Below, piece by piece: positions 34,495-43,258 of a DNA stretch of 53,319 bases. A program made the position numbers and the translations under genes. Location of the stretch: the NCBI GenBank assembly GCA_900315105.1, contig OMXX01000053.1, positions 1-53,319 of the forward strand, given 5' to 3'. Position 1 is the first letter of the stretch, and the number at the start of each line of letters is the position of its first letter. This DNA comes from an uncultured Prevotellaceae bacterium (GTDB lineage: Bacteria > Bacteroidota > Bacteroidia > Bacteroidales > Bacteroidaceae). The notes under the pieces were generated by a model, which did no database searches, was not told the DNA's origin, and saw only the letters and a program-made list of their open reading frames with translations.

Positions 34495-35379
34495 TTAATT
34501 AAAGTGATTATTATAGAAATCACGTAAACCATTTGTGGTTGCTTTAAGAAACTCCCATTTGCCTGACAGGGCATATTTAAGGATGTCTCGCACGCCTACA
34601 ACTCCTAACAGATAGACATAAGTCAGGTATTTGGTAACTCCACGCCAGTTTCGTTTTACCAGCAGAAGCCGGTTGCGAACGATGTAGTAAGTACGTAGTG
34701 GACTATTCTGCCCTGTTGCCTGACTTTCTTTATGATAAACCGTACAGGCTGGATCGTACCATATCTCAAAACCTGCTCGGGTAAACATCATCGACCAGTC
34801 CAATTCCTCATAATAGAGGAAGTAACATTCTGACATCAATCCCACTTTTTCAAGTGCCTTACGTTTGATGAGCATCGCTGCACCATGAGCATAAGGGGTA
34901 GGGTGGGCTGTGTCATATTGACCATGGTCTTCTTCATCAAAGCCAATTGCTTGGTTTCTGACAGTGATCTTTGAGAGTGGGGTGTAGCCTGCAAACTGAA
35001 TCGGATGATGACCCCAAGAAAATCTTAGCTTTGGGCAGACTATTCCAATCTTATCAGAATCCTCTAAGCGTTTAAAAAGAGCATCTATATTGTATTCTTT
35101 GAAATAGGTGTCGTTATTGATCAGCAAGATGTACTTTCCTTTTGATGCCTTTATACCTAAATTATTGCCGCCTGCAAAACCTAAGTTTTGGGGACTCTTG
35201 ATCACTTTGACTTGTGGGTATTTCTCAGAAATGACGCTTGCTTCATCTTTTTCGGAGGCATTATCTACCACTATCACCTCCAGGTTATTGTTGAAGGGGA
35301 TAGAATCAATTAATTCACAGGTGTCTTTCAACCCATTGTAATTGATCGTGATGATAGATAAATTACACGCGTTTTGCAA
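34495..35379 (-). CDS. GT2 glycosyltransferase, rhamnosyltransferase-like (WbbL type)
   Basis: 294 residues: LSIITINYNGLKDTCELIDSI, VIVVDNASEKDEASVI, NLGFAGGNNLGIKASKGKYILLINNDT, then GAAMLIKRKALEKVG and YYEELDWSMMFTRAGF. The GFAGGNN and EELDW blocks are those of the WbbL/RfbF rhamnosyl- or galactofuranosyl-transferase group. With glf in the same region, Galf transfer is a reasonable alternative. It overlaps the Wzy-like gene by 17 bases. Confidence 0.9.
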   Translation of the reverse strand: MQNACNLSIITINYNGLKDTCELIDSIPFNNNLEVIVVDNASEKDEASVISEKYPQVKVIKSPQNLGFAGGNNLGIKASKGKYILLINNDTYFKEYNIDALFKRLEDSDKIGIVCPKLRFSWGHHPIQFAGYTPLSKITVRNQAIGFDEEDHGQYDTAHPTPYAHGAAMLIKRKALEKVGLMSECYFLYYEELDWSMMFTRAGFEIWYDPACTVYHKESQATGQNSPLRTYYIVRNRLLLVKRNWRGVTKYLTYVYLLGVVGVRDILKYALSGKWEFLKATTNGLRDFYNNHFN

Positions 35380-36895
35380 GTTTCTTTTCTAATTTTATAC
35401 GTTTCTTTTCTGCTTCTTCTGCTAATTCTTTTGCTTCAAGTTCCTCAAATTCTTTTTCTATTTTAGGCAGAAGGAATACGGTTGACATTCCACCGTAGAA
35501 GATTACGATATTGGGGAACTGCATCAGGATCTGATTGGCATATCCGCCCAGATGAAGTGCAGTAAACGATGCACACCAAGCTGCTCCAATGCCCATTAAG
35601 GAACGGTTCTTGATCTTAAAGAATACAGTTGAGCATCCCGCCATTAGAATCATAAGATTGCAAATCGCAAACCATGATACTCCTATCCAACCTGTTCTAA
35701 CCCAAATAAAAACGTATTCGGAGTCTGGAGGGATTTGAGATACAATTTTGAACTTGTTCCAAGCTGGAATATTTTTCTCAAAGATACCGATCCCGATACC
35801 CCAAGGCGCATCTTTCATGTATTTCGCGATGGCGGCTTTGTTGATTTCACGGACATTTGCGGATGCATCTTCTGGGTTAAATGCAGATCTCATGCGTCGA
35901 ATCTGGTTGTTGCCTTGACCAATATCTGTAAAAATCAGCATCCCTAAGAATAAGCCAAATACGATAGAAACAGGTACAATTATTTTTACCGATCTTGATA
36001 ATACTAAGAATACCATAAAGCCTGCCATCATACAGAAAATAGCGGTACGGGTTCCCGATTGGAACATAGCCCAAGTTGTTAATAACCCAACTATTCCAAA
36101 GAATAATTTATGCTTTCTGACTTTGTTGGTAATCGCTATGATAAAGAATGAGACAGATGCACATGCCATATGAATACCAAAATTGGCAGCATCTGTAAAG
36201 GTTCCAAAATATCTGGTGATGCCATTAACAATGTGTTGTCTGGCATGGTCCTGAGCATAGAGCCAATTCATTTCTGCAGCATCCCAACCAAATTTTATCT
36301 GTTTCCAGCACCAGAAAACGGCAAATAGTGCACAGAAAGCCCATGCTTTATACAGCTGATATATCCGTTGGGGGGTGTTTATATATAAGGCAAAGACGAT
36401 TACTGCGTATAGTAACTGAAAGGCCATCAATCGAATACCTGAGAACCAAGCATTGACATTCATGCCTAAGCCGCAAGTATCATTAAAAACCTCAATGATA
36501 CAAAAAGCGCACCATCCTAATACAGCAATAATCATGAGGTTGGCTAAGTTTTCAAAATTTGTTTCTCGTAAGTCTATAATCGCGATGGCAATTAATACCA
36601 GTTCAAGCAATTCATTGGGTAAAGAGGCAGGAAGAGGCATTTTCCCCTCTTTGGAAAGGAACATAACAAAATAGTTGATGATAAAGAGCAGCCAGAAAGT
36701 GAACATCCTGTAACTGAATGCTAAATAGACTGCTAAGATTGATACTGGAACAGCCAGTACCATTGCCATGCCGCTGATTCCTGAATTTTTAAATGAGTAC
36801 AAACTAAGCAAAAAGAGGAGAAAGAGCAATAATACTCTTCCTCCGTTTTCATGGGTGTATTCGGATATCCTGCTTGAATAGACTTTGTTGACCAT
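35363..36895 (-). CDS. O-antigen ligase/polymerase family membrane protein (Wzy/WaaL-like)
   Basis: 510 residues with about a dozen hydrophobic segments. A large periplasmic loop near RSAFNPEDASANVREINKAA and WGIGIGIFEKN is typical of the Wzy_C/O-antigen ligase superfamily, and FQSGTRTAIFC is the conserved SRTA-like segment. The last 35 residues are a charged, probably coiled-coil cytoplasmic tail (EKEFEELEAKELAEEAEKK). It either polymerises repeat units or ligates chains to lipid A or another acceptor. Its ATG overlaps the TAA of the upstream co-polymerase gene. Confidence 0.88.
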   Translation of the reverse strand: MVNKVYSSRISEYTHENGGRVLLLFLLFLLSLYSFKNSGISGMAMVLAVPVSILAVYLAFSYRMFTFWLLFIINYFVMFLSKEGKMPLPASLPNELLELVLIAIAIIDLRETNFENLANLMIIAVLGWCAFCIIEVFNDTCGLGMNVNAWFSGIRLMAFQLLYAVIVFALYINTPQRIYQLYKAWAFCALFAVFWCWKQIKFGWDAAEMNWLYAQDHARQHIVNGITRYFGTFTDAANFGIHMACASVSFFIIAITNKVRKHKLFFGIVGLLTTWAMFQSGTRTAIFCMMAGFMVFLVLSRSVKIIVPVSIVFGLFLGMLIFTDIGQGNNQIRRMRSAFNPEDASANVREINKAAIAKYMKDAPWGIGIGIFEKNIPAWNKFKIVSQIPPDSEYVFIWVRTGWIGVSWFAICNLMILMAGCSTVFFKIKNRSLMGIGAAWCASFTALHLGGYANQILMQFPNIVIFYGGMSTVFLLPKIEKEFEELEAKELAEEAEKKRIKLEKKLAKRV

Positions 36896-39078
36896 TATTT
36901 TGCATGACTATTTTCAACAGCCGTCAGACCCATCTGGGACATCCGATATACGAAATTGTTGAACTTCGTATAAGGTGGTAACTGACCCACGAATTCCTCA
37001 ACTGCATAGCGCTGACACTCTGTCAAGTACATAAAGAGGGAGTTCTTGTTTTCCAACTGAGATTCCAGTTCTTTGAGCGCTTTCTGATCCACATCTTTCC
37101 AAGTGCGGTTTGAACGTGTCACCATCAGATTGATGGTTCCCAAATTTAACAGAGCAGGTGGAATCGAATGGTCGTCCAAGTTAGGATACTCCACAATGGC
37201 GATTTCATTGGGTAGTAGGTCTGGACAGATATCCTTGATGTCCTTTGCCATGATAAAACGACTGTCTTCTGCCAAAAAGTCTTCATCGTAGGTCAAACGA
37301 CGTACTTGCAATCCGATGGATATCCAATAATTCTCCAATTCCTGAGCAATATAGCTCTTACCGTTGGCGGCATCTGTAGAAAGCAGATTCAATACATTCT
37401 GTTGCCCATCCTTGAAGTTGGGAAGTAAAGCCTTACTGAGTTGGCGCATTGCCATATCGGCAATGGTTTTGTTGAAACGGCGGTAGCGCAACGTGCTTTC
37501 TTTCGGGAAACAACCCATGACCGGAATCTTGGTAATACGCTCTGAACGCATACGATCTCGAAGGGTACGATCCAACAATTCGACGATAAAGAAGTACATG
37601 GCCGTTAATGCAAACGTCAACATAAAAGCACCCAGTAGAATCATGATACGATTCGTCGGTTGGGCATTCATGGGGAACATGGGCGGATTCAACACACGAA
37701 GCGTGGCTGTTGTCATCTGCAAGTTCTTTTGACGGAGACGGGCGGCATTTAATGCACTTAGCATTGACATATAGTTCCCCTCAATAAAGGATATATGGCG
37801 GTCTTTACGAGCGATGGTAGCTCCAATCGGTGCATAATAGAGAATCTGGCGATCCAGTTCGTCACGCATCTTATTTTGTGCTCCGACTTCTGCTTTGGTC
37901 TTTTCTAGCAATAAGACTTGCTCTAACCATCTGCCAATCATATCGTTGGCTTGAACACCCGTTTCTGTGCTATAGGAGCCTGCTTCAATGTCTTTGACGA
38001 GCCCTTTTACATTAGCGGTAGCACTTTGAAGCATCCGCTCTGCTTTTGCCAATTCCTGTTGAGCTTCTATACCACTACCCGCTTCACTACTCATCAATTT
38101 AAGGTTAGAGATACGTGACTGGATGCGGGATATGTCTGTAACCTGATTGGTAAATTCTTTGTTGGCCCTAATAATCTTGGCACGATCACCTAACTGGCGT
38201 TCCAAGTAGTCCATCAGGGCACGTGTAGTTGTCTGCCTCATATATCGATCATTTTCGGCATTTTGCTGTGCCGCATCCATGCCCGCCAATACTTTGGTCT
38301 GCTCACCATAGTTAATGATGCGTTTCTCTATATTGTAGCGTATCAAATCATCTTCTGCATTCGTCAGGATGCGGTATAGACGGGCAACCTCTCGCTCGAA
38401 GAATTTGATGACATTGTTGGTCTCCCCATAACGCAACTGGGCATATTGGCGGGCAAAGACCTCATTCAGAATATCTATCGTATTATAAGCAATGCCTGCG
38501 TCATTGGCAGAATAGCCTATGTCGATAATATCACTTCTTTGGAGTTGTACAACTTTTAGACGTGAAGTGATACTACTGATGCCGAAATAAGGGTGATAAT
38601 TTAATAATCCGAAGATAAAGTTATCTGCAGACGGCTTTTCGTAAGCTTTCAAGTTCGCATATGTCGCATTTTCACTATTATGGTTAATCAATGCCTTAAC
38701 TTCAGTCGGTACACTATTGTTGAGTTGACGGAAATGCTCTGCTGAAATATAGTTGTTGTCTTTGTTAGGATTACCATACATCATACAACGGGCAAACAAA
38801 CGAAGCGCGACCTCGTGAATGGTTGCATCTGTGGTGATTAACAACATCAGGTTGGTCATGTTGGCCTGGGGATTTCCGCCAGCGGAACCTGTTCCGCCTT
38901 CAATATTGTATCCCGTAATCATACCTGTATAGATGGTTGTATTGGTATCATAAATACGCTCCATGTTACGCGTCATAAACCAAGCTACAATAAGGGCAAT
39001 CAATGGCAGGATGACGAGATACCACCGTATTTTATATAAGAACCTGACAATATATCTGAATAAATCCATATCTGACAA
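36895..39078 (-). CDS. Wzc/Wzz-like polysaccharide co-polymerase with degenerate kinase domain
   Basis: 727 residues. A Wzz domain begins with a membrane helix (about 17-33), followed by a long helical periplasmic region with coiled coils (about 190-450), a proline-rich NPPMFPMNAQPTNR and a second helix (about 495-520). The cytoplasmic part has the BY-kinase fold, but the P-loop is NLLSTDAANGKSY (about 563-575), not the usual GEGKS/T, the Walker A' aspartates are unclear, and there is no C-terminal tyrosine cluster. It probably sets chain length without tyrosine-kinase activity. Confidence 0.87.
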   Translation of the reverse strand: MSDMDLFRYIVRFLYKIRWYLVILPLIALIVAWFMTRNMERIYDTNTTIYTGMITGYNIEGGTGSAGGNPQANMTNLMLLITTDATIHEVALRLFARCMMYGNPNKDNNYISAEHFRQLNNSVPTEVKALINHNSENATYANLKAYEKPSADNFIFGLLNYHPYFGISSITSRLKVVQLQRSDIIDIGYSANDAGIAYNTIDILNEVFARQYAQLRYGETNNVIKFFEREVARLYRILTNAEDDLIRYNIEKRIINYGEQTKVLAGMDAAQQNAENDRYMRQTTTRALMDYLERQLGDRAKIIRANKEFTNQVTDISRIQSRISNLKLMSSEAGSGIEAQQELAKAERMLQSATANVKGLVKDIEAGSYSTETGVQANDMIGRWLEQVLLLEKTKAEVGAQNKMRDELDRQILYYAPIGATIARKDRHISFIEGNYMSMLSALNAARLRQKNLQMTTATLRVLNPPMFPMNAQPTNRIMILLGAFMLTFALTAMYFFIVELLDRTLRDRMRSERITKIPVMGCFPKESTLRYRRFNKTIADMAMRQLSKALLPNFKDGQQNVLNLLSTDAANGKSYIAQELENYWISIGLQVRRLTYDEDFLAEDSRFIMAKDIKDICPDLLPNEIAIVEYPNLDDHSIPPALLNLGTINLMVTRSNRTWKDVDQKALKELESQLENKNSLFMYLTECQRYAVEEFVGQLPPYTKFNNFVYRMSQMGLTAVENSHAK

Positions 39079-39085
39079 TTTTAGG

Positions 39086-40039
39086 TTATTTGTTTCGTTT
39101 GAGGGCTTTTGCTGCGGCTTTTTCTGCCTTACGCTCTGCTTTTTCTAAGGCCTTCTCTCTCTTCTCAGCTTCTTTTGTCGTTTTTTTAACACGTTTTTTG
39201 ACTGCTTTTTGCTCTTTCGCGACTTCCTTATCAGTCTTCTTAACAACGGTGTCAAGGGTGATTTCTGTAGTGGAATTCGTAATAATCGGTGTATGTGTTA
39301 GGATTTCTAATGTTAATATGTCTGTCGTAATCTGGGTTTGCATATTCTGGTAAGCTGTTACCTGGCCACTTTCATGCAATTTGGTTCCTGCAAATGCTTC
39401 AATGGTCATATTGCCGTTCTCGAAATCCTCGCGATTCAAGGCACCAGCACCTTGCAAGGTTGCTGCAGCCTCTCCGAGCGTTTTTAGTGTTACTAAATTG
39501 TTCGTAATCTTTACGTACAATGATGCAATCTGTAATTTGAGTTCGTCATAGGCGATGTCTTTTGCAAGTGCAGCCTGGTCAACTTCCATCCTCTTGCGTT
39601 TGACTGCCGCTTTCAGGTCAAGAATATCTTCTACGGGTACAGCGAGATTTACACCAAAGTTCCAATAACTTTGTACATTGCCTTGGAACTGATAGACCAT
39701 CGGACCGTATGAAGAGGTGTTGTTTCCCCACATGTCCGTCTTACCATAACTATAGCTTGCGTGCCCCGTCACATAAGAAAAAATGTGCCTTTTCTGCTTT
39801 GCAACTTCTGCCTCAGCCAATAGTCGCGCCTTCTCCAAAGTCATAATCTGTGGTGTTGACTTGGCGTTCTCAAATAAGACAGCCAAGGGTGGCAGGTGGA
39901 ATTCTGAGAAATTGATGTCTTTCTCATTACTGGAATCAAAAAAGCCTGCAGAGATGCCACTTTCGTTGAACTGGGCGAAAGCGGTAGCACTTAATCCTGT
40001 GGCTGCTATCATCAGCAAAAGTCGTCTGAACCTGTTCAT
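39086..40039 (-). CDS. TolC-family outer-membrane channel-like protein with charged C-terminal tail
   Basis: 317 residues. A signal peptide (MNRFRRLLLMIAATGLSATAFA) leads to the periplasm or outer membrane. LTLEKARLLAEAEVAKQKRH-type helices, a central strand region (SYWNFGVNLAVPVEDILDLKAAVKRKRMEVDQA) and a second helical part (LKLQIASLYVKITN) match one TolC repeat. It is shorter than ordinary TolC (usually above 400 residues). The last 55 residues are Lys/Glu/Ala-rich. It may serve as the outer-membrane part of polysaccharide export, since no Wza lipoprotein is encoded here. Confidence 0.75.
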   Translation of the reverse strand: MNRFRRLLLMIAATGLSATAFAQFNESGISAGFFDSSNEKDINFSEFHLPPLAVLFENAKSTPQIMTLEKARLLAEAEVAKQKRHIFSYVTGHASYSYGKTDMWGNNTSSYGPMVYQFQGNVQSYWNFGVNLAVPVEDILDLKAAVKRKRMEVDQAALAKDIAYDELKLQIASLYVKITNNLVTLKTLGEAAATLQGAGALNREDFENGNMTIEAFAGTKLHESGQVTAYQNMQTQITTDILTLEILTHTPIITNSTTEITLDTVVKKTDKEVAKEQKAVKKRVKKTTKEAEKREKALEKAERKAEKAAAKALKRNK

Positions 40040-40063
40040 GATATGACTTCTTGGAATTTCTTG

Positions 40064-41281
40064 TTAAACGTTCTCTTTTTGGATAAATGCGGTCAGCGTG
40101 CGGAAAATGATCTTCATGTCCAAAGCGAAATTATAGGTCTGCCCGTATGTAATGTCGAGTTGCTTTCGTTCTTCTGCTGACATCATGCCTCCCTTACCAC
40201 GCTCCTCTACTTGCCAAAGACCTGTCAGACCGGCTGGTGCCATAAAACGGTCGATGCTGGCATCTACAGTAAGCTTTTCTGCCTCATACAAGGGCAAAGG
40301 ACGATTGCCGACTACCGACATGTCGCCTTTCAGGATGTTGAAGAGCTGGGGCAGTTCGTCGATGCTATATTTGCGAATGAAACGGCCTACTTTCGTTACA
40401 CGCGGATCATTCTCAATCTTAACAAAGGCATTGTTGTTATCTTCTTCTTTCTCTTTATTGAAATCAGTCTCTGATACCACGAAGTCGTCGCCAACCAGCA
40501 TCACTTCATCGTCGCTGATCATCATGTCAGACTCCATGCCCATATCCATCATCATCATCTCTGCTTCCGCACCAAGTGGGGCCGTGATGACATTCTGCGG
40601 CTGTTCTTCTCCTGGCTTCTTGTCTTTTTCGGCATATTGGTTGCCGGCAGTTTTTGTCACTTCTTTCAATTTGCTCTCTGCATCCACATACATCGAACGG
40701 AACTTCAGGAAATCAAAGATGGTATAGTTGGTACCTACTCGTTTTGACTTGAAGATAACAGGCCCCTTGCTCTCCAAACGGATGGCTATTGCCGTGATGA
40801 TGAAAACCGGTGAGAGTATGATAATAGCTATTAATGAGAATACGACATCGAACAGACGTTTCCAGAAAGGAATCTTGAAACGCAAAATACGGTGCTTGGA
40901 CGGCGCATCGTCGAACAGCATACCTTCACGGTCGGCAATAAACTGAATCTTTTTATTGATCTCCGTGATGGATGCATTGGCGTCCAAGGTGTCGTTGATA
41001 CCGCATTGCTGATAGTTCTTCCTGTCTTCCTGGTCCAACTGATGGGTCAACAGGATAATATAGACATTCTTTAATTTCTTTTTTAAATAGGTGATGGCGG
41101 TTACATCCTCTGCCTGAACACTCTGTTCAAAGAACAAAATGAAATGCTCGTTTTGGACATGAGGCGAGCACATGTTAGCCGCTTCCTTGTAATTGGTTGC
41201 GAATTGCACCAATCGACCAGGAATGTACTTGAGACGTTCTTGGGTTTCTGGATTGTTTCCTAAATATGTTACACCTATCAT
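40064..41281 (-). CDS. Initiating sugar-phosphate transferase (WbaP/WcaJ type) with pseudo-receiver domain
   Basis: 405 residues. Residues 134-165 form the membrane helix FKIPFWKRLFDVVFSLIAI. Then come KRVGTNYTIFDFLKFRSM, NDPRVTKVGRFIRKYSIDELPQLFNILKGDMSVVGNRPLP and GLTGLWQV, the bacterial sugar transferase core that loads a sugar-1-phosphate on undecaprenyl phosphate. Residues 1-115 look like a receiver fold without its phosphate-accepting aspartate (HFILFFEQ; IILLTHQLDQEDR). Residues 205-288 are a Met- and acid-rich insertion absent from ordinary family members. It lies just after a free-standing receiver gene. Confidence 0.92.
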   Translation of the reverse strand: MIGVTYLGNNPETQERLKYIPGRLVQFATNYKEAANMCSPHVQNEHFILFFEQSVQAEDVTAITYLKKKLKNVYIILLTHQLDQEDRKNYQQCGINDTLDANASITEINKKIQFIADREGMLFDDAPSKHRILRFKIPFWKRLFDVVFSLIAIIILSPVFIITAIAIRLESKGPVIFKSKRVGTNYTIFDFLKFRSMYVDAESKLKEVTKTAGNQYAEKDKKPGEEQPQNVITAPLGAEAEMMMMDMGMESDMMISDDEVMLVGDDFVVSETDFNKEKEEDNNNAFVKIENDPRVTKVGRFIRKYSIDELPQLFNILKGDMSVVGNRPLPLYEAEKLTVDASIDRFMAPAGLTGLWQVEERGKGGMMSAEERKQLDITYGQTYNFALDMKIIFRTLTAFIQKENV

Positions 41282-41294
41282 ATATTAATATTAA

Positions 41295-41660
41295 TCAGGG
41301 AATGATTTTCTTGACGCGAATTTTAAGCTCCATTGGATTGAACGGCTTGACAATATAGTCTTCGGCACCAATTTCCAACAGACGGATACGCTCGCTGGTA
41401 GAGTCCTCACTGGAGAGCATAATCACAGGAATGTGCTTGAACAGCTCATTCTGCTTGATCCACTCCAGAAAATCGTCACCTCTCATGCCCGGCATACGGA
41501 TATCAGAGATAATCAAGTCGGGCGTGTTGCCTGCCTGAAGCCATTTTACGCCCTGCAAACCATCGGGTAACCATTGTACATCATAATCACTCATCAGATA
41601 AATTGAGAGTACTTTTGCTATGGTCTCTTTGTCATCAAGTATTAATATTTTCTTCTTCAT
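41295..41660 (-). CDS. Single-domain response regulator (CheY-like receiver)
   Basis: 121 residues, only a receiver domain: acidic pair LDD (9-10), phosphate acceptor D53 in LIISDIRMPGM, switch residue in MLSSED (83-84) and K105 in IVKPF. With no output domain it must act by contacting another protein. It is the first gene of the export operon, 13 bases before the sugar transferase, whose N-terminus has the same fold. The longer frame to 41714 would include the promoter, so ATG 41660 is chosen. Confidence 0.92.
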   Translation of the reverse strand: MKKKILILDDKETIAKVLSIYLMSDYDVQWLPDGLQGVKWLQAGNTPDLIISDIRMPGMRGDDFLEWIKQNELFKHIPVIMLSSEDSTSERIRLLEIGAEDYIVKPFNPMELKIRVKKIIP

Positions 41661-41701
41661 ATATGAATATTTTTTTCGGTTCGTAATTACATTATTCGTT
41701 G

Positions 41702-41709
41702 CAAAGGTA
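41702..41709 (-). promoter_or_regulatory. -7 box for the receiver and export operon
   Basis: TACCTTTG on the minus strand, 41 bases before ATG 41660. The -33 element is less clear: TTTG lies 22 bases upstream rather than the usual 19-20. Confidence 0.5.
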
Positions 41710-41842
41710 AACAAAAAAAATTAATTCAACACAAAATATGGTAAAAAAAACGCTTTTTTTGGAAAAAATATCGTTTCTCTGAAAAAAAAGAGGGAAATTT
41801 GCATTTAAACCGTAATATTAATAGGAATTAACGTATATAATT

Positions 41843-43214
41843 ATGGCAAACAGGTATCTATTAGGTTTTGATGTCGGTAGCTCTTCAGTGAAGGCATCGT
41901 TGGTAAATGCCGATAACGGCAAGTGTGTGGCTACAGCTTTTTTTCCTGAAAAGGAGGCTCCTATTACAGCTGTCAAGGCTGGTTGGGCAGAACAGGATCC
42001 ACAGATGTGGTGGAACAATGCCAAACTGAGTCTGCAGAAGATCATGAAGGACTCGGGAGCTACGGCAGAGGAGATTAAGGCTATTGGTATCTCTTATCAG
42101 ATGCATGGACTGGTTTGCGTCGATAAGAATCTGAAGGCATTACGTCCTGCTATCATCTGGTGTGACTCCCGTGCAGTGCCCTATGGCGAGAAAGCTTTCA
42201 ATGATCTCGGTGCAGACCAGTGTCTGACACACCTGTTGAATTCTCCTGGTAACTTTACTCAGCGGACTCTCTGAGGGTATGTTCTGGGACTTCAAGAATA
42301 ATCAGGTGGCTGACTTCCTGATGAAGTATTATGGCTTCGATTCTTCTTTGATTGCTGACATTGTTCCTACCTTCGCAGAGCAGAGTGTAGTGAGTGCTGA
42401 GGCTGCCGCAGAGATGGGACTGAAGGCCGGCACGCCGATTACATATAGAGGTGGTGATCAGCCCAACAATGCCTTGTCACTGAATGTACTGAATCCTGGT
42501 GAGATTGCTGCTACGGCAGGTACGTCTGGCGTGGTATATGGTGTACTTGGTGAGGTGAACTATGACAAGCAGAGCCGTGTGAACACCTTTGCTCATGTGA
42601 ACCATACCGCAGATCAGACGCGTCTTGGTGTGCTGTTGTGTATCAATGGTACAGGTATCCTGAATGCTTGGACTCATCGCAATATAACGCCGGATGTGAG
42701 CTATGCTGATATGAACGACTTGGCTGCCAGTGTGCCCATCGGTAGTGAGGGCGTGACTATTGTTCCGTTTGGAAATGGTGCAGAGCGTGTGCTGGTGAAT
42801 AAGGAAATCGGCTGCTCAATCAACGGTCTGAACTTCAATAAGCACAATAAGGCTCATCTGGTTCGTGCCGCACAAGAGGGTATCGTGTTCTCATTCTGCT
42901 ATGGTATGGAAATTATGCAGCAGATGGGTATGGACATCAAGAAAATTCATGCAGGAAAGGCCAATATGTTCTTGAGCCCCTTGTTCCGTGATACCTTAGC
43001 TGGTGTGAGCGGTGCTACGATTGAGTTGTATGATACGGATGGCTCTGTCGGTGCTGCCAAGGGTGCTGGTATCGGTGCCGGTATCTACAAGGATAACAAC
43101 GAGGCCTTTGCTACTCTGGATAAGCTGCAGGTGATTGAGCCAGATGCCAAGCATCGCGACGACTACCTGAGTGCTTATGCAGCCTGGAAGGAAACTTTGA
43201 AAAAGAATCTGTAA
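41843..43214 (+). pseudogene. xylB: Xylulokinase with internal deletion and frameshift
   Basis: A FGGY-family kinase that phosphorylates D-xylulose. The first part (ANRYLLGFDVGSSSVKASLV, MHGLVCVD, AIIWCDSRAVPYG) runs to LNSPGNFT at 42259 and then meets a stop. The second part starts in another frame at SGLSEGMFWDF (42261) and runs to 43214 with ATAGTSGVVYG and GGDQPNNALS. About 40 residues that normally link the two are missing, judged from the usual length near 495. It could be a genuine null mutation or an assembly gap. A strong terminator follows. Confidence 0.88.
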
Positions 43215-43228
43215 GATGAATCTATAAG

Positions 43229-43256
43229 AAGAAACCCGCCGGACGGCGGGTTTCTT
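43229..43256. terminator. Rho-independent terminator, probably bidirectional
   Basis: GAAACCCGCCG-GA-CGGCGGGTTTC is a perfect 11-bp stem, extended by two A-T pairs, with a T-rich flank (TTTCTTTCTT) after it and A-rich sequence before it. It sits between the convergent xylB and fcl genes. Confidence 0.9.
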
Positions 43257-43258
43257 TC

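Noticed and set aside
40152..40727. 191-codon serine-rich open frame antisense to the sugar transferase
   Set aside because: Composition is the complement of the Met/Asp-rich insert and core; no independent start signals.
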